From NCBI RefSeq assembly GCF_042743185.1, contig NZ_JBHYMS010000021.1, positions 47,936-111,935 of the forward strand: a DNA stretch of 64,000 nt, in the 5' to 3' direction. Positions 33,593 to 41,740 of the stretch are shown piece after piece; position 1 is the stretch's first letter; every line of letters begins with the position of its first letter. A model generated the notes under the pieces. It was not told the DNA's origin, did no database searches, and saw nothing but the letters and a program-made list of their open reading frames with translations. The position numbers and the translations under genes are program-made. Origin of the DNA: Inquilinus sp042743185. GTDB lineage: Bacteria > Pseudomonadota > Alphaproteobacteria > DSM-16000 > Inquilinaceae.

Positions 33593-36013
33593 ATGGGGAC
33601 GGTTGGTCGCAGGGTGCGGGATGCGCGCATCGAGACCGAAGGCGCGGCGGATGCCGATCGGCTGCGCCTGCTCAAGGCGCTGGAGAAGAAGATCCTCTGG
33701 CTCTCCGCCTGGACGATCCACAACGCCAACCATCTGCGGCCGAACCTTGACGGGCTGAAGGTCGGCGGCCACCAGGCCTCGTCGGCCTCGCTGGTCACGG
33801 TGATGACCGCCCTCTATCTCGACGTGCTGCGGCCGCGCGACCGGGTGGCGGTGAAGCCGCATGCCAGCCCGGTGTTCCACGCCATCCAGTACCTGCTGGG
33901 CCAGCAGACGCGGGAGAATCTCGAGGCCTTCCGGTCGCTCGGCGGGGCCCAGTCCTACCCGTCGCGGACCAAGGACGCCGACGACGTCGACTTCTCCACC
34001 GGCTCGGTCGGGCTCGGCGTCGCCATGACGCTGTTCGCCTCGATCGCCCAGGACTACGTCGCGCTCAAGGAGTGGGGCCGCGGGGCCAAGGCAGGCGGCC
34101 GCATGGTGGCGCTGCTGGGTGACGCCGAGCTCGACGAAGGCAACATCTACGAGGCCCTGCTGGAGGGCTGGAAGCACGACGTCCGCAACGTCTGGTGGGT
34201 GATCGACTACAACCGCCAGAGCCTGGATTCGATCGTCACCGAGCGCCTGTTCGCCCGCATCGACAAGCTGTTCGAGAACATGGGCTGGCGGGTGGTGACG
34301 CTGAAATACGGCTGGCTGCTGGAGGCCGCGTTCCGCCGCCCGGGCGGCGAGGCGCTGCGGCGTTGGATCGACGAATGCCCGAACCCGCTCTACTCCGCCC
34401 TGGTCTATCAGGGCGGGGCGTCCTGGCGGCGCCAGCTGCTGGCCGATATCGGCGGCGAGGCGGGCATCCCGGAGCTGCTGGCCGACCATGACGACGCGGC
34501 CCTGGCCGCGCTGATGACCAACCTCGCCGGCCATGACATGGACACGGTTCTGGCGGCGTTCCACGGCATCGCCGACGACGTGCCGACGGTGTTCATCGCC
34601 TACACCATCAAGGGCTTCGGCCTGCCCTTCGCCGGTCACAAGGACAACCATGCCGGGCTGATGAACCCGGAGCAGATGGCCGCTTTCCAGGCCGGCCAGG
34701 GCGTGCCCGAGGGGCGCGAGTGGGAGCCCTTCGCCGGCATCGACGACCTGGCCGACGAGCTGCGCGCCTTCCTCGCCGCGGTGCCCTTCGCGGCCGAGGG
34801 GCGCCGGCGTTATCAGGCGGCGCGGATCCCGGTGCCCGCCGCGCTCGACGTCGCTTTGGCCGAGACCATGTCGACCCAGGAGGGCTTCGGCCGGATCATG
34901 GGCGAGCTGGCCAAGCGCGAGGACGCGCTGGCCGAGCGCGTGGTCACCACCTCGCCCGACGTCACCGTCTCGACCAATCTCGGCGGCTGGGTGAACCGCC
35001 GCGGCATCTTCGACCGGCACGTCCGCGCCGACGTGTTCAAGGAGCAGAAGGTGGTCTCGGCCCAGCGCTGGGGCATGTCGCCGGACGGCCAGCATGTCGA
35101 GCTGGGCATCGCCGAGAACAACCTGTTCATCAACCTCGCGGCGCTGGGCCTGACCCATTCGCTGTTCGGCGAGCGGCTGCTGCCGGTCGGCACCCTGTAC
35201 GACCCGTTCATCGCCCGCGGCCTCGATGCGCTGAACTACGCCTGCTACCAGGATGCCCGCTTCATGCTGGTGGCGACGCCCTCCGGCCTGACCCTGGCGC
35301 CGGAGGGCGGGGCGCACCAGTCGATCGGCTCGCCCCTGATCGGCATGGCCCAGGACGGCCTCGCCAGCTTCGAGCCGGCCTATGTCGACGAGCTGGCGGC
35401 GATCATGGCCTGGGGCTTCGACTACATGCAGCGCGACACGTCGGACCCGAAGGCCGGCGACTGGGTGCGCGACCATGACGGCGGCTCGGTCTATCTCCGC
35501 CTGTCGACCCGGCCGCTGGAGCAGCCGCGGCGCGACATGACCGAGGATTTGCGCCAGGCGATCATCGCCGGCGGCTATTGGCTGCGCCAGCCGGCGCCCG
35601 GCGCGTCGCTGGCCATCGCCTATACGGGGGCCGTGGCGCCGGAGGCGATCGCCGCCTTCGAGCAGGTGCTGGAAGACATCCCCGGCGCCGGCCTCCTGGC
35701 CGTGACCTCGGCCGACCGGCTCAATGCCGGCTGGCATGCCGAGGTGGCGGCGGTGCGCGCCGGCCATGCGGTCGAGCCCTGCCTGGCCCGCCGGCTGCTG
35801 GCGCCGCTGGCGCCCGACGCGGCGCTGGTCACGGTGCTGGACGGGCATCCGGCGACCCTGTCATGGCTCGGCGGCGTGCACGGCCACCGGGTCAAGCCGC
35901 TGGGGGTCGAGCATTTCGGCCAGTCCGGCACCATCCCGCAGCTCTACCGCAAATACGGAATCGACGCCGACGCCATCCTGGACGCCTGCGCCGCGGCGTG
36001 TTTGGGGATGTGA
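33593..36013 (+). CDS. Thiamine-diphosphate enzyme, pyruvate dehydrogenase E1/transketolase-like
   Basis: An 806-aa enzyme with the domain order of homodimeric pyruvate dehydrogenase E1 and transketolase. The TPP-binding block is MVALLGDAELDEGNIYEALLEGWKHDVRNVWWVIDYNRQSLDSIV, where the usual Gly-Asp-Gly is Gly176-Asp177-Ala178. The His-containing KPHASPVFHAIQYLLGQQ, the pyrimidine domain (VTTSPDVTVSTNLGGWVNRRGIF, VELGIAENNLFINLAALGLTHSLFGERLLPVGTLYDPFI) and a C-terminal domain with GGVHGHRVKPLGVEHFGQSGTIPQLYRKYGID are all present. It is shorter than AceE (about 890 aa), and no E2 or E3 gene lies nearby. A decarboxylase or transketolase role on another 2-keto acid is as likely as pyruvate oxidation. 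The ATG at 33593 is preceded by GCGAGGA; one at 33548 is an alternative. Confidence 0.85.
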   Translation: MGTVGRRVRDARIETEGAADADRLRLLKALEKKILWLSAWTIHNANHLRPNLDGLKVGGHQASSASLVTVMTALYLDVLRPRDRVAVKPHASPVFHAIQYLLGQQTRENLEAFRSLGGAQSYPSRTKDADDVDFSTGSVGLGVAMTLFASIAQDYVALKEWGRGAKAGGRMVALLGDAELDEGNIYEALLEGWKHDVRNVWWVIDYNRQSLDSIVTERLFARIDKLFENMGWRVVTLKYGWLLEAAFRRPGGEALRRWIDECPNPLYSALVYQGGASWRRQLLADIGGEAGIPELLADHDDAALAALMTNLAGHDMDTVLAAFHGIADDVPTVFIAYTIKGFGLPFAGHKDNHAGLMNPEQMAAFQAGQGVPEGREWEPFAGIDDLADELRAFLAAVPFAAEGRRRYQAARIPVPAALDVALAETMSTQEGFGRIMGELAKREDALAERVVTTSPDVTVSTNLGGWVNRRGIFDRHVRADVFKEQKVVSAQRWGMSPDGQHVELGIAENNLFINLAALGLTHSLFGERLLPVGTLYDPFIARGLDALNYACYQDARFMLVATPSGLTLAPEGGAHQSIGSPLIGMAQDGLASFEPAYVDELAAIMAWGFDYMQRDTSDPKAGDWVRDHDGGSVYLRLSTRPLEQPRRDMTEDLRQAIIAGGYWLRQPAPGASLAIAYTGAVAPEAIAAFEQVLEDIPGAGLLAVTSADRLNAGWHAEVAAVRAGHAVEPCLARRLLAPLAPDAALVTVLDGHPATLSWLGGVHGHRVKPLGVEHFGQSGTIPQLYRKYGIDADAILDACAAACLGM

Positions 36014-36096
36014 CGTAGGTTGGGTTCGCATCGCGAACCCAACATCGCGACATCGGCACCGTGTTGGGTTCGCCCAGTGGCGAACCCAACCTACGT
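36013..36096. repeat. Family A palindromic repeat, full double-hairpin copy (A2)
   Basis: An 84-bp element with perfect 17-bp terminal inverted repeats: ACGTAGGTTGGGTTCGC (36013-36029) and GCGAACCCAACCTACGT (36080-36096). Inside are two hairpins, each with an arm GTTGGGTTCGC. It fills the whole space between two convergent genes. Its left end touches the stop of the E1-like gene, and its right end contains the stop codon of the hydratase gene. Confidence 0.88.
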
Positions 36097-36870
36097 TTCC
36101 ATCTCCACCCGGCCCAGCGCCTCGATCTCGATGGCGATTCGGGCGCCGGGGGCGGGCCATTGCGTCTGCACCAGGCTGCCCAGCAGCACGATCTCGCCGG
36201 CCGCCAGACCCCGGCCGCGGCGGGCCAGGGTTCCGGCCAGCCAGGCCAGGGCGTTCAGCGGATGGCCCAGCACGTCGCGGCCATGGCCGCGTCCGACCTC
36301 GGCGCCGTCGACCCACATGCGGCCGGACAGGGCGGCCAGGTCCAGGCCGCGCCAGTCGGCGACCGGCGGCCCCAGCACGCAGCCGGCCTGGAAGAAATCG
36401 TCGGCCAGCAAGGTCGGCGCGCCCAGCGCGGCGAAATCGGCGTAGCGGTCGTCGACCACCTCGATCGCCGGCAGCACCGCGTCGACTGCCGCCGCCAGCA
36501 CGTCGCGGCCGTGCGCGCCGGGCGGCAGGTCGCGGCCGATGCGGACCGCGATCTCGCATTCGACGCCGATCCGGTGATGCGCCGCTGCCGGGAAACGGCC
36601 GGGGCTCTCCTGGACATTCGCCTGGAAGATGCCGCCCTCGCAGGGCTCCGGGATGCCGAGGAAACGCTGCATCACCGGGGTGGTGCAGCCGATCTTCCAG
36701 CCGGCCCGCGGCCCCAGCCGGGCCGACAGCCGCTCATGCACCGCATCCTGCAGCCGGCGCGCGGCGGCGAGGTCCGGCGGGCGCAGCGCTTCCGGCAGGC
36801 CGGGGAAGGCGCCGGGCCGCAGCCGGTGGCCGGCCAGGATCCCGGCGGCAGAATGGCGATCGATTGCCAT
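36091..36870 (-). CDS. 2-keto-4-pentenoate hydratase/FAH-family protein
   Basis: A 259-aa enzyme of the hydratase/decarboxylase branch of the fumarylacetoacetase fold (MhpD, XylJ/XylI type). Visible blocks are GPRAGWKIGCTTPVMQRFLGIPEPCEGGIF, HHRIGVECEIAVRIGRDLP (with the metal-binding Glu-x-Glu: VECEIA), AVLPAIEVVDDRYADF and HPLNALAWLAGTLARRGRGLAAGEIVLLGS. The start at 36870 has GGAG six bases upstream; an in-frame ATG 12 bases earlier overlaps it. The stop TAG (36091-36093) lies in the end of repeat A2. It is divergent from the SDR gene and may belong with the sugar-acid cluster to its right, or act on an aromatic meta-cleavage product. Confidence 0.88.
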   Translation of the reverse strand: MAIDRHSAAGILAGHRLRPGAFPGLPEALRPPDLAAARRLQDAVHERLSARLGPRAGWKIGCTTPVMQRFLGIPEPCEGGIFQANVQESPGRFPAAAHHRIGVECEIAVRIGRDLPPGAHGRDVLAAAVDAVLPAIEVVDDRYADFAALGAPTLLADDFFQAGCVLGPPVADWRGLDLAALSGRMWVDGAEVGRGHGRDVLGHPLNALAWLAGTLARRGRGLAAGEIVLLGSLVQTQWPAPGARIAIEIEALGRVEMET

Positions 36871-36937
36871 CGCGCACTCCATTGGTAGGGCTTTTATCCT
36901 CTGCTACGCTCATTCGTCGGACAAGAGGGAGGATGCC

Positions 36938-37690
36938 ATGGCGGGGGTGCTGCTCGTCACCGGCGCCGGACGGGGAATCGGCGCCGCCATCGCCCGGCTG
37001 GGCGCGGCCCGGGGCTGGCGCGTCGCGGTCAATTACGGCCGGTCGCGCGGGCCGGCGGAGGCGCTGGTGGCCGAGATCGCGGCCGCGGGTGGCGAGGCTG
37101 CGGCCTTTGGCGCCGATGTCGGCGACAGCGCCGCGGTGACGGCGATGTTCGCCGAGATCGACCGGGCGCTCGGCCCGGTCACCGCCCTGGTCAACAACGC
37201 CGGGGTGATCGGCCCGGTGACCCGGGTCGACGGCATGGACGACCCGCAGGGGCTGGCGGCGCTCTACGCCACCAACGTCTTCTCCATGTTCTATTGCAGC
37301 CGCGAGGCGATCCGCCGGATGTCGCGGCGCCAGGGCGGGCCGGGCGGCGTGATCGTCAACATCTCCTCGGTCGCGGCCCGGCACGGCGGGCTGCCGCAGG
37401 AGGTGGCCTACGCCTCGTCGAAGGGCGCGGTCGATTCCTTCACCACCGGCCTGGCGCGCGAGGTGGCGGCCGACGGCATCCGCGTCGTCGGCCTGCGCCC
37501 CGGCCTGACCGACACCGACATCAACGACGACCATGTCGGCGGCAAATCGGTGCTCGGCGCGGTGGCGCCGACCATCCCGATCGGCCGCATCGGCCGGCCG
37601 GAGGAGATCGCCGAGGCCGTGCTGTTCCTCTTGTCCGACGCCGCTTCGTATATGACGGCGACCATGATCGACGTGTCGGGGGGGCGCTGA
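36938..37690 (+). CDS. SDR family oxidoreductase
   Basis: A 250-aa NAD(P)-dependent short-chain dehydrogenase. The cofactor motif is Thr8-Gly-Ala-Gly-Arg-Gly-Ile-Gly15, then LVNNAGVIGP, the catalytic Ser in VNISSVAARHG and Tyr-x-x-x-Lys in VAYASSKGAVDS. The C-terminal end MTATMIDVSGGR is typical. Basic residues after strand 2 (NYGRSRG) suggest NADP(H). It has a strong ribosome binding site (GGGAGGATGCC) and opens a cluster with a GntR regulator, a periplasmic binding protein, an aldo-keto reductase, a sugar kinase and KDPG aldolase. A role as a sugar or sugar-acid dehydrogenase is plausible; the substrate is not determined. Confidence 0.92.
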   Translation: MAGVLLVTGAGRGIGAAIARLGAARGWRVAVNYGRSRGPAEALVAEIAAAGGEAAAFGADVGDSAAVTAMFAEIDRALGPVTALVNNAGVIGPVTRVDGMDDPQGLAALYATNVFSMFYCSREAIRRMSRRQGGPGGVIVNISSVAARHGGLPQEVAYASSKGAVDSFTTGLAREVAADGIRVVGLRPGLTDTDINDDHVGGKSVLGAVAPTIPIGRIGRPEEIAEAVLFLLSDAASYMTATMIDVSGGR

Positions 37691-37739
37691 TACCCCTCTT
37701 TTTTGTCAAATCATTGCAACGCGGGAGATTTCGGCGACA

Positions 37740-38513
37740 ATGGCCCAGGATCCAAAGAAGGTCGAAGACCGCGGCATGAAGAAAAACGGTTATCCTTCCG
37801 CCGGCCTGCACGGCCGGGTGGTCCACGATATCGGAGCCCGGATCGTCACCGGGCAGATCCCTCCCGGAGACACGTTGCCGAGCGAAGGCGAGCTGGCGGA
37901 GACCTACGGCGCCAGCCGCTCCGCCATCCGCGAGGCGGTGAAGGTGCTGGCGGCCAAGGGGCTGGTCGAGCCGCGGCGCCGCTCCGGCACCCGGGTGCGG
38001 CCGCGCGAGGCCTGGAACCTGCTGGACCCCGACATCCTCGGCTGGCATTCGCCCGAGGCGCTGATCCCGAGCTTCCGCCGCGACCTGGTCGAGCTGCGCT
38101 GGGCGATCGAGCCGGCGGCGGCGGAGCTGGCGGCCCGCCGCTCGCAGCCCGAGGACCGGGCGCTGATCCAGGAGGCGCTGGACGAGATGGAGAAGGCGGG
38201 GGAGGACCCGAACGCCTTCTACCGCGCCGATGTCCGCTTCCACCTCGCCGTCTTCGCCGCCAGCCGCAACGCGCTGATCGAGCGGCTGAGCACCATCCTC
38301 GGCCCGTTGCTGACCATGAGCTTCCAGGCCCAGGCGCGGCGCAACCGGGCCTTCCCGCTGGCGGTCGGCGACCACCGCGCGGTTTATGAGGGCATCGCCG
38401 CCGGCGACGCCCGGGCGGCGCGCAAGGCGATGCAGTTCATCATGAACCAGAGCGCCCGCGAGCTGGAGGCGGCCAGCCCCGAGGCCGCGATCGCCGCCGA
38501 CGCACCGGCTTGA
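37740..38513 (+). CDS. FadR/GntR family transcriptional regulator (FCD domain)
   Basis: A 257-aa repressor-type regulator. The N-terminal winged helix is HDIGARIVTGQIPPGDTLPSEGELAETYGASRSAIREAVKVLAAKGLVEPRRRSGTRV (about 28-85). The FCD effector domain follows, with ELRWAIEPAAAELAARR and the metal/ligand His residues in FYRADVRFHLAVFAAS and VGDHRAVYEGIAAGD. The layout is that of DgoR-like regulators, which respond to sugar acids or keto-deoxy sugars. It probably controls the neighbouring cluster. A 7-bp-arm palindrome at 41651-41672 in front of eda is one possible target. The ATG at 37740 sits 12 bases after GGGAG; an ATG at 37776 is an alternative start. Confidence 0.92.
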   Translation: MAQDPKKVEDRGMKKNGYPSAGLHGRVVHDIGARIVTGQIPPGDTLPSEGELAETYGASRSAIREAVKVLAAKGLVEPRRRSGTRVRPREAWNLLDPDILGWHSPEALIPSFRRDLVELRWAIEPAAAELAARRSQPEDRALIQEALDEMEKAGEDPNAFYRADVRFHLAVFAASRNALIERLSTILGPLLTMSFQAQARRNRAFPLAVGDHRAVYEGIAAGDARAARKAMQFIMNQSARELEAASPEAAIAADAPA

Positions 38514-38643
38514 TCGACGGCCGGCGGCGCGGGTTGCCAGCGCCGCATTCCTCCGCGACAATCCCGGCCCACCGGGCGCTGCCCTGCGCCGTGCCCGAAC
38601 GATAACAATCACAGCATCGCTCGATCGACCCAGGGGGAGACGC

Positions 38644-39642
38644 ATGACCAAGCTGCACGGCCTGTTCCGACGAACCGTCCTGCTCGCGGGCCTGACGGCC
38701 TGCTTCGCGCTGCCGGCCGGCATGGCCTCGGCGGCCGACGCCTTCCCGTCCCGGCCGGTGACGCTGGTGGTGCCGTTCGCGGCCGGCGGCTCGACCGACC
38801 TGATCGCCCGCATCATCGCCGAGAAGATGAGCCAGGATCTCGGCCAGACCGTGATCGTCGAGAACAAGGCCGGCGCGGGCGGCAATATCGGCGCCGATGC
38901 GGTCGCCAAGGCCGATCCGGACGGCTACACCATCCTGATGGGCACGATCGCGACCCATGCGCTGAACCCCGCGGTCATGAAGCAGATGCCCTACGACCCG
39001 GTGAAGGACTTCGCGCCGGTGTCGCTGCTGGTGCTGGTGCCGAACGTGCTCGAGGTCAACCCCGAGCTGCCGGTGAAGTCGGTGCAGGAGCTGATCGCGC
39101 TCCTGAAGTCCAAGCCGGGCGAGTACAGCTACGCCTCCTCCGGCATCGGCACGCCGCTGCACCTATCGGGCGAGCTGTTCAAGAGCCTGGCCGGCGTCGA
39201 CATGGTGCACGTCCCCTATCGCGGCGCCGGGCCGGCGCTGAACGACGTGGTGGCGAACCAGGTGCCGATCATGTTCGACAACCTGCCGTCCTCCACCTCC
39301 TTCATCAAGGCGGGCACGCTGCGGGCGCTGGCGGTCACCACCAAGACCCGTTCGGCCAGCTTCCCCGACCTGCCGACGATGGAGGAGGCGGGGGTGCCGG
39401 GCTACGAGACCTATACCTGGAACGCGATCTTCGCCCCGGCCGGCACGCCGCAGCCGGTGGTCGACCGGCTGAACGCCGCGGCGGTCAAGGCGGTGAAGGA
39501 CCCGGCGATGCAGCCGCGCCTGGCCGAGCTCAGCGCCAGCGTGGTCGGCTCCACCCCGGACGAGCTGGCCAAGCATGTGACGTCGGAGCTGGCGAAGTGG
39601 GCTCCGATCGTGGAAGCCTCCGGCGCCGCCGACTCCCAGTAA
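38644..39642 (+). CDS. Bug-family periplasmic substrate-binding protein (TTT type)
   Basis: A 332-aa exported binding protein of the TctC/Bug family. A signal peptide (MTKLHGLFRRTVLLAGLTACFALPAGMASAADAFPSRP) is followed by the family opening VTLVVPFAAGGSTDLIARIIAEKMSQDLGQTVIVENKAGAGGNIGADAVAKADPDGYTILMG. MVHVPYRGAGPALNDVVANQVPIMFDNLPSS and LPTMEEAGVPGYETYTWNAIFAPAGTP complete the pattern. Bug proteins bind carboxylates, often dicarboxylates or aromatic and sugar acids. No TctA or TctB membrane partner lies next to it, so it is an orphan here and may share a transporter encoded elsewhere or act as a sensor. It sits between the GntR regulator and the aldo-keto reductase. Confidence 0.94.
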   Translation: MTKLHGLFRRTVLLAGLTACFALPAGMASAADAFPSRPVTLVVPFAAGGSTDLIARIIAEKMSQDLGQTVIVENKAGAGGNIGADAVAKADPDGYTILMGTIATHALNPAVMKQMPYDPVKDFAPVSLLVLVPNVLEVNPELPVKSVQELIALLKSKPGEYSYASSGIGTPLHLSGELFKSLAGVDMVHVPYRGAGPALNDVVANQVPIMFDNLPSSTSFIKAGTLRALAVTTKTRSASFPDLPTMEEAGVPGYETYTWNAIFAPAGTPQPVVDRLNAAAVKAVKDPAMQPRLAELSASVVGSTPDELAKHVTSELAKWAPIVEASGAADSQ

Positions 39643-39664
39643 ACACCCGACAGGAGCTCCGCCG

Positions 39665-40684
39665 ATGCCGATCGACACCCGCCGCCTGGGACGCACCGAT
39701 GTCGAGGTGACGACGCTGGGCTTCGGCACGGCGGCGCTCGGCGAGCTCTTCGTCACGGTGCCGGAACCGCAGGCCCATGCCACGCTGCAGGCGGCCTGGG
39801 ATGCCGGCATCCGGTATTTCGACACCGCGCCCTGGTACGGGCTGGGCCTGGCCGAGCACCGGCTGGGCAGCTTCCTGCACGGCCGGCCGCGCGGCGAGTT
39901 CCGCGTCTCCACCAAGGTCGGGCGCTGGCTCAGGCCGTCGCCCGACCCTGAGCATTTCCACTCCGACAAATGGGCCGGCGGCCTGCCCTTCGATATCGTC
40001 TTCGACTACGGCTATGACGGCATCATGCGGGCGGTGGAGCAGATCTGGATGCGGCTGACCCTGCCGCGGATCGACCTGCTGCTGATCCACGATCTCGACC
40101 TGCCGCACCACAGGACCGACGCCCGGGTGCGGGCCCATCTCGACCGGCTCTCGGCCTCCGGCTGGCGGGCGCTGGAGCAGCTGAAATCCTCCGGCGTGAT
40201 CGGCGCGGTCGGCGCCGGCATCAACGTCATGGGCATGATCCCGCGGCTGCTCGACGCCGCCGATCTCGACGCCTTCCTGGTGGCGATGCCCTACACGCTG
40301 ATGGACCAGGAGCCGCTGGCGGAGGAGTTCCCGCTGTGCCAGCGGCACGGCGCCGGCATCGTCATCGGCGGCGTCTTCGCCTCCGGCCTCCTCGCCACCG
40401 GGCCGGTCGCGGGCGCCAAGTACGACTACCGCGACGCGACGCCGGAGGAGCTGGAGCGCTGCCGCCGGATCGAGCGGGTCTGCACCGCGCATAACGTGCC
40501 GCTGGCCGCGGCGGCGCTGCAGTTCCCGCTCGGCCATCCCAGCGTCGCCTCGGTCATCCCGGGCGCGCTGTCGCCCGACCAGGTCACGCGCAACGTCGAG
40601 AATTTCCGCTACCCGATCCCCGCCGGGCTGTGGTCGGATCTGAAATCCGAAAGCTTGATTCGCGCCGACGCGCCGACCCCGTAA
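39665..40684 (+). CDS. Aldo/keto reductase, L-fucose/D-threo-aldose dehydrogenase type
   Basis: A 339-aa cytoplasmic AKR of the D-threo-aldose 1-dehydrogenase (L-fucose/L-galactose dehydrogenase) group. Catalytic tetrad positions are visible: Asp and Tyr in GIRYFDTAPWYGLGLAEHRLG, Lys in VSTKVGRWL and His in LLLIHDLDLPHH. The opening RRLGRTDVEVTTLGFGTAALGELF and the long loop after it are those of fucose dehydrogenases. The start follows GGAGCTCCGCCG by the usual distance and lies 22 bases after the Bug gene. With KDG kinase and KDPG aldolase downstream, an oxidative sugar pathway (aldose to lactone to keto-deoxy acid) is the simplest interpretation. Confidence 0.9.
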   Translation: MPIDTRRLGRTDVEVTTLGFGTAALGELFVTVPEPQAHATLQAAWDAGIRYFDTAPWYGLGLAEHRLGSFLHGRPRGEFRVSTKVGRWLRPSPDPEHFHSDKWAGGLPFDIVFDYGYDGIMRAVEQIWMRLTLPRIDLLLIHDLDLPHHRTDARVRAHLDRLSASGWRALEQLKSSGVIGAVGAGINVMGMIPRLLDAADLDAFLVAMPYTLMDQEPLAEEFPLCQRHGAGIVIGGVFASGLLATGPVAGAKYDYRDATPEELERCRRIERVCTAHNVPLAAAALQFPLGHPSVASVIPGALSPDQVTRNVENFRYPIPAGLWSDLKSESLIRADAPTP

Positions 40685-40718
40685 AGGGACGGGCCGCGAG
40701 CCGGGAAGGGATTGTTTC

Positions 40719-41642
40719 ATGCGGGTGGCATCGATCGGCGAGTGCATGATCGAGATCGCGGTGAAGCCGGGCGGGGACGCCCAGCTCGCCAGCGGCGGTG
40801 ATACGCTGAACACCGCGGTGTACCTGGCCCGCCAGGGCGTCGCGGTCGACTACGTCACCGCGCTGGGCGACGACCCGTACAGCGACGAGATGCTGGCCCG
40901 CTGGCAGGCGGAAGGGGTGGGGACGGGGCTGGTGCCGCGCCTGCCCGGCCGGGTGCCCGGCCTGTACATGATCCGCACCGACGACAAGGGCGAGCGGACC
41001 TTCCACTACTGGCGCGACCGGGCGCCCGCGCGAGAAGTCTTCGAGTTGCCAGGTGCTGACGAACTGGCCGAAACGCTGGCCGGCTACGGCCTGCTCTACT
41101 TCTCCGGCATCACCCTGTCGCTGTACAGCGACCGCGGCCGCGACGCCTTCCATGCGGCCCTGTCGGCGGCGAAGGCGAGGGGCGCACGCATCGCCTTCGA
41201 CGGCAATTACCGGCCGCGCGGCTGGCCCGACAAGGCGAAGGCGCAGGCGGTGTTCGCGCGGTTCCTGGCGCTGGCCACCCACGCCCTGCCGACCTTCGAC
41301 GACGAGCAGGCGCTGTTCGGCGACGGCGACCCGCAGGCCACCATCGCCCGGCTGCGCGGATACGGCGTCGGCGAGATCGTGGTGAAATGCGGCGGCGAAG
41401 GCTGCCACATCGCCACGGCCGAAGGCCTGACGAATGTGCCGGTGCCGCAGGTGGTGACCCCGGTCGACACCACCGCGGCCGGCGACAGCTTCAACGCCGG
41501 CTACCTGGCCGGCCGCTTCGCCGGGCTGGACCCGGCGGCCTCGGCGCTGCGCGGCCACCGCCTGGCCGCGGCGGTGATCGGCCACCGCGGCGCCGTGGTG
41601 CCGCGCGACGCCATGCCGGATTTCGCCGGCGGGCCGACCTGA
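40719..41642 (+). CDS. kdgK: PfkB-family sugar kinase, probable 2-keto-3-deoxygluconate kinase
   Basis: A 307-aa ribokinase-fold kinase. The substrate lid region is GECMIEIAVKPGGDAQLASGGDTLNTAVYLARQG, followed by YVTALGDDPYSDEMLARWQAEGV. The ATP-binding end is VVTPVDTTAAGDSFNAGYLAGRFAG, with the catalytic Asp in Ala-Ala-Gly-Asp. The N-terminal motif and RTDDKGERTFHYWRDRAPAREVF match KdgK, which phosphorylates 2-keto-3-deoxygluconate to KDPG. The next gene encodes KDPG aldolase, the enzyme for its product, which strengthens the assignment. It starts 34 bases after the aldo-keto reductase and is followed by a short palindrome. Confidence 0.9.
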   Translation: MRVASIGECMIEIAVKPGGDAQLASGGDTLNTAVYLARQGVAVDYVTALGDDPYSDEMLARWQAEGVGTGLVPRLPGRVPGLYMIRTDDKGERTFHYWRDRAPAREVFELPGADELAETLAGYGLLYFSGITLSLYSDRGRDAFHAALSAAKARGARIAFDGNYRPRGWPDKAKAQAVFARFLALATHALPTFDDEQALFGDGDPQATIARLRGYGVGEIVVKCGGEGCHIATAEGLTNVPVPQVVTPVDTTAAGDSFNAGYLAGRFAGLDPAASALRGHRLAAAVIGHRGAVVPRDAMPDFAGGPT

Positions 41643-41650
41643 CCCGAGGC

Positions 41651-41672
41651 GGATGACTCTTATTCGTCATCC
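41651..41672. promoter_or_regulatory. Palindrome between kdgK and eda
   Basis: GGATGAC (41651-41657) and GTCATCC (41666-41672) are exact inverse complements around an eight-base A+T-rich centre. It lies eight bases after the kdgK stop and about 70 before eda. It may be an operator for the cluster's GntR regulator or a weak hairpin. Confidence 0.45.
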
Positions 41673-41740
41673 ACAATTTGCTAAGGTGCCGGCGCAACCT
41701 GAACGCCCGGCCCTTCACACCTGACCGATCGAGACCTGTC

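Noticed and set aside
33275..35848. An 857-codon minus-strand frame opposite the E1-like gene
   Set aside because: The sense strand encodes an unmistakable thiamine-diphosphate enzyme; the antisense translation has no recognisable domain and is His/Arg/Gly-rich.
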